DNA of 64,000 bases from Hydractinia symbiolongicarpus. Its lineage: Eukaryota > Cnidaria > Hydrozoa > Anthoathecata > Hydractiniidae. The stretch covers positions 14,447,351 to 14,511,350 of the forward strand of contig NC_079877.1 in the NCBI RefSeq assembly GCF_029227915.1, read 5' to 3'. Below the pieces are notes generated by a model. It searched no databases. It was not told where the DNA came from and saw only the letters and a list, made by a program, of their open reading frames with translations. Made by a program: the position numbers and the translations under genes. This document shows, one piece after another, positions 56,621 to 64,000 of this stretch. Each line of letters opens with the position of its first letter. The stretch's first letter is position 1.

Positions 56621-57527
56621 CAGACATATACAATTAGTACAGACCAGAAGCTCTACAACCTGTTGTTACTCTCGTCATAACAAAAACAGTCGGCCAGCTT
56701 TTTATTATTTTGACAAATAATTTCACCTGAAAGTTAAAAATTATTTATAACGGTTTTCGACTTAAGTGCTTAGTATAAGAAAAACATGTAACCACGTGAA
56801 TGGATCGCATCTTTTTAGGTAATATTCCTTTCAAAGCGACTTTCTTACAACATCGATAAAAACTAAAGAGAGGCACTAAACAACTTTATTTTGCGGAAAT
56901 TATTTAAATAAATACAGTTTAAAAACACATTCGAGCTATGTTGAGTCAAAAAATTAATTGTAGTGCAGTGCATATAACATAATCAAATGATTTTTTACTA
57001 TATAATTTTTATTTTACATGATTATTTACATAATTCCTTGTCCCGAATATGTTACAATATGCACAAAAAAAGGGTGTTTTTACAGAATGGAAGTAGAAAG
57101 AATTTGCGTCCTTATTTAACAATCGTTTCGATTAATTTCTGTTTTCGTTTTAAATATAGCGGTTCTGTAAAGGTAAACAAAACATAATAATTAGCTGTTC
57201 TTACGGATTTTTTTGTGTATTATGAACGACGTTTTTTCTTAAGCAAATTTTATCGTGTACAACAACAGAAGACCTCCTGAACATAATTTCGCGTCCAGAA
57301 GTTTCGTGAAGTTAATATATGAATATTTCGGCACACGTGAATGAAGCTTTTACTGTACTTATGTATTTTCTAAAAAAACGATTAAGGAAGTTAAACTTTT
57401 CTAAAAACTTCTCATATTGCAGTTTCTTCATTCTATTACTGCTTCTGCAAAGTCAGCATTTTATATTACAATGTTAGCTATGTTTCGTGTAGCTAAACAC
57501 CTCCTTGTGTGCAAGTGGCCTTGACTT
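56621..57527. other. 3' flank of the TNF ligand gene; nothing else seen
   Basis: AT-rich sequence. Minus-strand poly(A) hexamers (TTTATT on plus) occur, for example near 57,007, but none is clearly placed. Confidence 0.4.
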
Positions 57528-57794
57528 CTAATAATAGCTGCCACGTTGCAACAAAAGAACACTGAACTGGCATTTCTCTGGTGACATTTTGAACTGAATA
57601 TTGTCACCATAAGATGCAACAGTAAGATGATCGCCCTTCTGAAGCTTCACGACACTTGATATAGAACGCGTGCAAACTTCTGGACAGGTGGTCACTGGTA
57701 CAGATGCTAGAACCAACCTGTCCCGACGATTTTTGCAAATGTAAAAGTCCATTATACTTCTTTTAAATGTGCCCTTATTGTGAAAGAAGGACAT
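57528..57794 (-). CDS. TNF domain, last exon
   Basis: After MSFFHNKGTFKRSIMDFYIC the exon has CPEVCTRSISSVVKLQKGDH, matching the TNF [V/G]xLxxGD strand, then LTVASYGDNIQF and CQFSVLLLQ as the final strands. It joins the middle exon in phase 0. Cysteines in TTCPEVC may form a local disulfide. Confidence 0.85.
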   Translation of the reverse strand: MSFFHNKGTFKRSIMDFYICKNRRDRLVLASVPVTTCPEVCTRSISSVVKLQKGDHLTVASYGDNIQFKMSPEKCQFSVLLLQRGSYY

Positions 57795-60700
57795 CTAAAG
57801 AATATGGAATTGAAAGTTATAATAACAAACAATGAATTAACACAAGTGTAAAGAGATGACTATTGTTTGTATAGAAAGACTAACGTATCGATTTAACCAT
57901 CGAAAGTTGATTGTCCTGTTTCTTTAACCGAATAAAGTGAAAAAAGTTATTTTTTTTTGCACTTCACAAAAGACAAATCGTTATAGATGCCTTGCCAATG
58001 TGTACATATGTTTACAAGAGGGTTCACACATCGTTCTTTTGCGTGAGAAAGCAGGATCAGATAATGTAGACTTACCATTATTGAGAATCGTCCAATTTTT
58101 TAGAATTACAAGAAACACTGAAATATATATTTTTTTACCAATATTCTTCTTTCTTTAATTTTTTTTAATGTGTATTTATTTGACTTTCGTGGTCTGTTGC
58201 TTTTTAACGAGTGCGCATGTCCATTATTTTAAACGAAAATCAAAAGCGTCACGTCACTTATAAAGTCGTCTAAATTGTACCTGAGCATAAACCAAATAAA
58301 TTCCGGGTGTGCTGATGACGATAGAATCTTTGATAAAATTAATGTGGCTAGTATTAAACACGAGTCTCCAGTTCAAAATTGGACGACCTGTAAAAAAAAA
58401 ACTTGAAATGAAATTACAATAATTTAGACTAACATCGGTTTATATAGATTTTGTATAATTTCTACAGTTTTTGTATGATTTTTAGTGATTTTCTATAAGA
58501 ACTAGCTGAGAGGAGTCACATAATTTAAGAACAAACGCTTTCACAGGCAAGGATTGTAAAGATGTAAAAAAAATTGCGACATTTTTGAAAGTTACTTCGC
58601 AAGAAAGTGCAATTGCAAATCATATCCTGTCGCAACTAAAGAAATTAAAAAAAAGCGAATATGTACTTTAAATTTATATTTATTTGTTATTTTTATTTAT
58701 GATTTACTTTATAACTTCTACTGTGGCTGTTATTAATATATTCATCAACGAAATCATTTACAAACTTAAATGCACTCTTGATAGAAAATATACCTGGTGT
58801 CAAATTAATGTTATTTTTTCCTTCGAAGATACTAAAGTCATTAAGGAACTTGAAAATTGTGGGCATAAACATTTTCAATAAAAATATTACATTTCCCAAA
58901 AATAAAACTTCGCGAATTGAGTTTTAGAATTCGCAAAGAATAACATTCTTAAAAATCCCCCGGCAATTCACATTGTACATTTATTTGAGCCAGGAGGCTA
59001 GAATACCATGTCCTCTAATTTTTTTAAATAAATTCTGAAGCATAGTGTTTCAGGAGTTGAACAGGATTCCCACCCTTTTTTCAAAACAAAATTTGAGAAG
59101 AGTTGAGGACTTCTGAGGAGATCTTTGTGATTTTTAAGGAGCTTCGTTAACAAAATTGAGGAGATTTGAGGAGAAAAACTTGCACTTGTAAAAAGGAAGG
59201 AACACACGGACTGGCATCTCAATATTTTCTTTGCTTCAAATACAAACACACAAAAAAAGTAATGTTTGCAGGTCAAAGCAACCAAAAATTGTGGTGATTC
59301 AAAATAAATAATATGAAAATTAGCATACATAAAAAATAACCAAATGTCAAAATTTTATTGAGGAGATTTGAGAAAACCCGAATTTCAAAATAACTTGAGG
59401 ACATTTAAGGGGAATTGAGGAGAACTTTTGAATTTAAGGAGATTTAAGAAGTTATGAAGAGCCCTGTTGAAATCTGGTGACTTTTCATCATGTTTATTTA
59501 ACCTTAGGATGGTATGAAAATTTTTGATAGACCTCACGACTGTTGTCATGGTGAGTCATGGATTAACAGGAGTACAGAAAGAAAATTAGACAAAGGTTTT
59601 TTTGGTTAAACAACTTTATTAATGAGTTAACTTTGAAACCCTTACAAAGGATATCCTTATTTAATAACCAATACAAAAGCAAAAAAAAACACTAGATTTT
59701 TAAGCCAATGGGAATTAAGCATATTAGGTGCATCTAGAGTCCAATTAGGGTTCATAAAGACTTTTAATAGTATTAAAAAAATTTTTACCTTTAGCTCTTT
59801 TAATAAATTAATAGTATAACTAGTCAATAAGACCCGTGGAAAAATCCACTTAGGCAGGATAACAGAGAAAAACAACCGTCATTTAAATTTTGCTGACGTC
59901 AGCACTGACCCGTCTAAACCCACCAAATTTTTTTTTTAGAAATTTTTATACCTGTTGCCTTCATCGTATAGATCTTGAAACGCTGATCAAGAAAATGTAT
60001 AGGATCATGTACTTTTGATAAATGGTTGCAGAGAAGTTATTTGGGCTCAAATTTTTAAGTGTACTGTAACGGCTTCATTAATTTAATATAGGATATTGAC
60101 GTTAAAGTAGTGTTATTGACGTCACGCCGTAACGTCAGAAAATTTAACATATTAGACATTTTTTAGGTTACTTCAAAGAAAATTTCGCTAAGATCAAAGG
60201 AAAATGAAGATATCCACTTTGCCTGTTACAGACACACAGAACTGGCGTATTATTATATAGATGATTTGAATTATTTTTTTTTAAGTAATATGAAATTATA
60301 TAATATAGATGAGAGCTAAGCAATAGATGACTCAGCTTTTTTCTCGGAAACGCGCACAGCATGTTTACGTAGGCTACCGCTATTTACAAGGAAATCATGG
60401 TACTTATTTTAAACTTATTAATAAACGTTATATTAAAAAGCTCTCACAGGCTAAAAGATTACGGACTTTGCACTTCCTGTGCATGATACAAATGGAACAA
60501 TATAAAAGCTATCTAAAACTTTGCTACTCTAACAGACAACAGCAACACGGCTCGAAATAATTGTGCCTTATTGATTCAGTTAAAAGGAATAATCATGCCG
60601 TAACTAAAAATAGATATAAATATTCCATGAAGTACAAAACGTGTTATGTAAAATATACCATTATTTTAGCTCATGACAATATTTCGGCAAGTAACTTCCT

Positions 60701-63169
60701 GAACTAACATGAAACATAAATACATGTGCATATATAACTGGATAGCTATCTATAAGATATGTTAAAACTTGCGAACTGGCAATTTCTTTGTTAAACTTTA
60801 TTTTGTATAAATATATTTCATATGCAAAGTGATATTATGTTGATGATGCGATCCGTTTCTGCGTCTGCATACAAACGTGAATGTCGCTAGAGAAAATTGA
60901 TTACTGGTTGACGGTTGTTTATTTAATCATATAAAATAACTTTTAAAAAGCATGCTAAATAAATTTGACTTTAGTACAGTAAGCAAAATAACATCGCGTG
61001 TCGTTTTTTTACGTGGGAAAAACTTTTTCCCGCCAAATGCATAAAGGAAATTTTCGATGTGATAGCAAGATTAAAAATTTCTGCGCCTACCTTTTGTTAT
61101 TTGTTCATATTTGTAGTTTTAAAGTATTCTTTAATATTATACAAACCTCCTTTGGTCTTCACGGATTGATTATTTTTTCCACATAAAGTTAAAGCAACGA
61201 TTCCCTACAAATAATAAAGAGCTATTTTAAAGCATTTTTTTGATACAAATACTATAAGAACATTTGAAGTTGAAATTTAAGAAGCTTCTACATATGGACC
61301 CTAAAGACTTACCCCATTTCAATTTCAAACCGCTATGAAATATCGCTTTGTGTTTACATGAAGTTTTTCATATCGAGGTTGTGTGAACTGCACATGCGCA
61401 ATAACATAATATTTTCTCTTCTTTTTTGCTTTTTTTGTAAAAGGTTTTTTGTCATGTTAAACCTTCCGATATTAATTAAATTTTTTTTGCTGTAGCTTCG
61501 CAGTATGAAAAATGCTAAACCTGAAACTTGATTGTGAATGGTGAATTGTATTTCTAGTATTTAGTATTCATGCAGAGCATGGGTGTCTTAGTAAAATTTA
61601 AATTCTTGACTCACATTCGAGATAAGATCAAAAGGCCCTTTTAGACCGCGAACTATTCGATAAATTATACATTAAGTTTACTAAAAATAGAATACTTAAC
61701 GGAATAGTTAGTGTTTGCACCGAAAATTATTGAAAAATTATTAACAGAAGCAAAACGATATCCGATAGTACATGTGGCTCCAAATTTAGCATCTATCATG
61801 CTGAAAGTTTCACTTTTAAAGTGAAACTAAGCAGCGATGACGGAATGAAAAATGCTTTGACGTAACAAATTCAACATATGAGGAATAATTTATTGGATAG
61901 CAGAAAAAATATATCTCCGAAAAAAAATAAAAATGTACACTTAATTTGAGCAGACGAAAGACAGTAAGTAGGATTCTCTGTGTAAAGTTCCAAGCACTAT
62001 TCAGTTATCGGCCTGAGTAACACCTGACGGGTGAGGCAGGGGGGATGGTCATTTTGGTACATACTGTTATATAAATTTCGAGGGGGGGAGGGGTGTGGAT
62101 AAGACAGAGATCTTTTTTTATTACGGATATTTTTAGTTATTTTAGTATATAAACTACATCTTGAATTTTTTCTTGCCTCTGGACTTGACGAATTTGGGTG
62201 TTACGTAATAATTAAATGGCCCCTAAATTTGGAAGGGATTTTGCTCAACTCTAGTTCAACGGTTAGTTAGTGTATCATATAATGAATTAAAACTTATCAA
62301 TCGTTTAATCGCGACCTGCCATGACTATAAATGAACACTTATGGTATAATTCAATACTATATTAAATAATACATAGGCTTACAAATATGCAATAGAAAAG
62401 CTGAAACGAGCTTATTAAATCGAGTTGTATTGATTTTTTCATTAGTAATAAAAATCCTAAAGCTATGTTTACCCGTTGTGGATAGAGTTCAAGTTTTATT
62501 TAGTTTCTCTTAGTTTGCAGTGGATTTTTCTACGAAGCTTTTCTACAACGTGTAAACATGGTCTTCTAAAGCTAATAAAAATACAGCGTAAGTTGGAAAA
62601 CAGAAACACGAGATATATAAAATCAGTCAAAATAAAATTAATCAACAACTTTTTTTAGAAAGCGAAAGTTGGAAAGGTAAAAAAACCAGTGCTAAAACAG
62701 GTCATACATATTTCAATTTCTCAGACAGATGAACATTAATTCCGCTATATATTAGTAATATTATTATTTTGATATTAGGATAGGGAAAAATTTCAAAACT
62801 GATACATTAAAAGGCATTAAAACGAACTTATCCAGTTACCTTGTTCGTTGAATCCCATTTTTGTTGTTCCAGTGCCTTCAGTTTCTGTGCGTAATTCTCC
62901 AATAAGTTTGCATACGATAATGCATGTTTCTTCACCTTGTTCAACAATGTCATATACGAAGAAGTCTCCTTGATCAAGCTCTGTATGCGATCTCTCTCTG
63001 TGTTTATTTTCTCCAAACTTTCGTTCAATGTCTTTTCTGACTTTGTGTATACATAACCAACCCAAGTAAGCAAGCAAAAAAACAGAAATGTAAAGAGAAG
63101 TGGAAGACACAGCTTTTTACAGTATGAATGTTGTTTCTTTCTTTCATCTGTAAGTAATGTCGAATGCAT
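57528..63169 (-). CDS. TNF-superfamily ligand, type II membrane protein (one exon not found)
   Basis: Recognised minus-strand exons: 63169-62840 (110 codons, ends phase 0), 58387-58281 (enters phase 1, ends phase 0) and 57794-57528 (phase 0, to stop). The phases require at least one further exon of 3n+1 bases between 62,840 and 58,387, which would carry the start of the TNF domain. The protein has a short cytoplasmic N-terminus, one TM helix, a coiled-coil stalk and a C-terminal TNF fold. Family members act as trimers on TNF receptors to drive NF-kB, JNK or death signalling. A cleavage site for shedding was not seen, but it may lie in the missing exon. I cannot assign it to a vertebrate subfamily. 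Confidence 0.85.
58281..58387 (-). CDS. TNF domain, middle exon
   Basis: RPILNWRLVFNTSHINFIKD is followed by SIVISTPGIYLVYAQ. The GIYLVYAQ strand corresponds to the TNF signature G-[LI]-Y-x-[VI]-Y-[AS]-Q. The acceptor follows a T-run and CAG. The donor is GTACAA. Confidence 0.88.
59820..60261 (-). mobile_element. Full-length non-autonomous Helitron-like element, 442 bp
   Basis: The minus strand starts TCTATATAATAATACGCCAG and ends TTTTTCCACGGGTCTTATTG followed by ACTAG and T. A GTGGA..TCCAC hairpin lies about 15 bp before the CTAG. The interior has TGACGTCA and TTGATCAGCGTTTCAAG blocks shared with 55,930-56,620 and 4,180. There is no Rep/helicase coding. It lies in the large TNF intron. Confidence 0.75.
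60262..62839. other. Large TNF intron; no gene identified
   Basis: The missing TNF exon may be here or in 58,388-59,819. Candidate acceptor/donor pairs, such as the minus-strand donor GTAAGT at about 61,308, did not give a convincing TNF-like frame. G-runs occur at 62,036-62,045 and 62,083-62,096. Confidence 0.4.
62840..63169 (-). CDS. TNF ligand exon 1: cytoplasmic end, TM and stalk
   Basis: MHSTLLTDERKKQHSYCKKL is cytoplasmic. CLPLLFTFLFFCLLTWVGYV is the signal anchor. KTLNESLEKINTERDRIQSL through AQKLKALEQQKW shows heptad-like spacing, suggesting a trimeric coiled coil. ATG is at 63,169. The exon ends NK before GTAACT. Confidence 0.8.
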
Positions 63170-63841
63170 TTTCGTTTGATGTTGTACTTACGTACTTTCA
63201 CTTAAGTTAGAGGCTCTAAGTTAGTTCAGCATAGCAAACTTTTTTTCCATACAGATTTATTCAGACGTGTTAATAACAAAGCCGTTATAAATAGAACATA
63301 TTTAAAAGAGCGAATCAAATCTCTTCTTATTGTTCACAAATAAAAATGGCGGAGGTAAATGTAAACAAAGTTAAACAAAAGTATTTTCAGCTGCTGTACA
63401 GAAGTGTTTAAGTGGACATTATTTTTATAATAGAAATTTTACCAGATTTTACCGAAAAATAAGAATAAAAATACTATAGGCTATAGGCTCAAATTTTTTT
63501 AAAACCAAGAACCAAGATCTGACTTTTGCTATAAGAACAAACCATGATTTGAATTCTCTGCAATTCTTTCTCAATCCATGGGGTGCTCGATCTAGCGATT
63601 GCTTGTAGTCGTTTCTTTTTCCTGGCTTCAATTGTTCGTGAACGCAATTATAGAGCTCCACTGATACACAACCTATTTTTTCATATAAACACAAATTGCG
63701 GAGAAATTTAAGAAAAAGGACCATAAACAAGAACAAAACGATGCTGAATTCTGGAGTTGTGTTCTTACTGTTAAGAACAAAATAAGAACAAATCAGGCTA
63801 AAAATGGCCAGACATATTAGAACAGCCAGCCTTATGCCAAA
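63170..63841. other. Upstream region of the TNF ligand gene
   Basis: Presumed promoter and 5' flank on the minus strand. A plus-strand ATGGCGGAGGTAAATG at 63,346 opens 21 codons and could be a divergent first exon (GAG before GTAAAT), but no downstream exon is in view. The 95-codon minus frame near 63,600 has no domain. Confidence 0.3.
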
Positions 63842-63981
63842 TCTATATTATAATACCCGTATACGTCTGTCTGTCTGTCTGTCACGCAAAATGGTGGCTT
63901 AGCTGCGCAATAGCGGGAAGCACGCAATGCAGTATGAAAAGGACAGGCGAACCCGTGGATTTTCCACGGTCTAACGACTAG
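63842..63981 (+). mobile_element. Non-autonomous Helitron-like element, 140 bp (sharp ends)
   Basis: Preceded by A, it starts TCTATATTATAATACCCGTA, has (GTCT)4, then CCGTGGATTTTCCACGG, eight further bases, and ends CTAG followed by T. This is the clearest example of a Helitron 5' TC, 3' hairpin and CTRR-T end in the window. Confidence 0.82.
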
Positions 63982-64000
63982 TTTTACTAATTCTTGTATA

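Noticed and set aside
57937-58158. Plus frame and a minus-strand mini-exon near 58,140-58,085 as part of the TNF gene
   Set aside because: The mini-exon has good splice sites, but its insertion would break the phase 0 join between the two TNF exons.
1-64000. CRISPR arrays, operons, bacterial promoters or terminators
   Set aside because: Introns, SINEs, Helitrons and metazoan domains show that this is animal nuclear DNA; no such features are expected or seen.

Overview
The window looks like AT-rich nuclear DNA of an early-branching animal, most likely a cnidarian and perhaps a hydrozoan. The evidence is small exons joined by GT-AG introns, class-B GPCR, TNF, TSP1, Ig and Fn3-like domains, and dense decayed transposons that include a short repeat which I recall as widespread in cnidarian genomes. 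The species is an inference; nothing here names it.

Layout. Bases 1-15,400 hold no intact host gene. They contain an ancient 1.4 kb duplication (about 1,965-3,300 and 13,080-14,460), a 1.45 kb TIR transposon carrying a HIRAN-like gene and a transposase remnant (6,811-8,264), a second TIR family, and two decayed coding remnants. Bases 15,410-22,883 (+) encode a nine-exon IgSF receptor: signal peptide, two copies of a V-like Ig / I-like Ig / cysteine-rich Fn3-like block, one TM helix and a tail with two ITIM-like motifs. Bases 26,273-37,652 (+) encode a 21-exon class-B/adhesion-type GPCR with VWC-like repeats, an LDLa module, a hormone-receptor (HRM) domain and 7TM, but no visible GPS. Bases 47,412-39,550 (-) encode a second IgSF receptor (several Ig domains, TSP1, TM, tail with three evenly spaced YxxL/I motifs). 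Three of its Ig exons carry in-frame stop codons. Bases 47,500-57,500 are repeats plus a retroelement-type ORF with a Zn knuckle and a possible endonuclease region. Bases 63,169-57,528 (-) encode a type II membrane TNF-superfamily ligand, with one internal exon not found.

How the parts may work together. The two IgSF receptors have tails of opposite apparent sign (ITIM-like versus ITAM-like) and flank a GPCR with a cysteine-rich ectodomain; a TNF ligand lies about 10 kb away. The D1-D2-Fn3 order plus tyrosine-motif tail recalls the Alr allorecognition family of Hydractinia. I therefore suggest a self/non-self or immune receptor cluster. The exon structures are read directly from the sequence; the functional grouping is inference.

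Repeats. A dispersed short family with 5' TCTATATTATAATA-type ends, a CCGTGGA/TCCACGG hairpin and 3' CTAG followed by T fits non-autonomous Helitrons, with about ten copies or fragments. There are also two tRNA-like SINEs, a 180 bp foldback element, tandem repeats of about 128 bp and 340 bp, and a TIR family with G/C-run hairpins and TGACGTCA palindromes.
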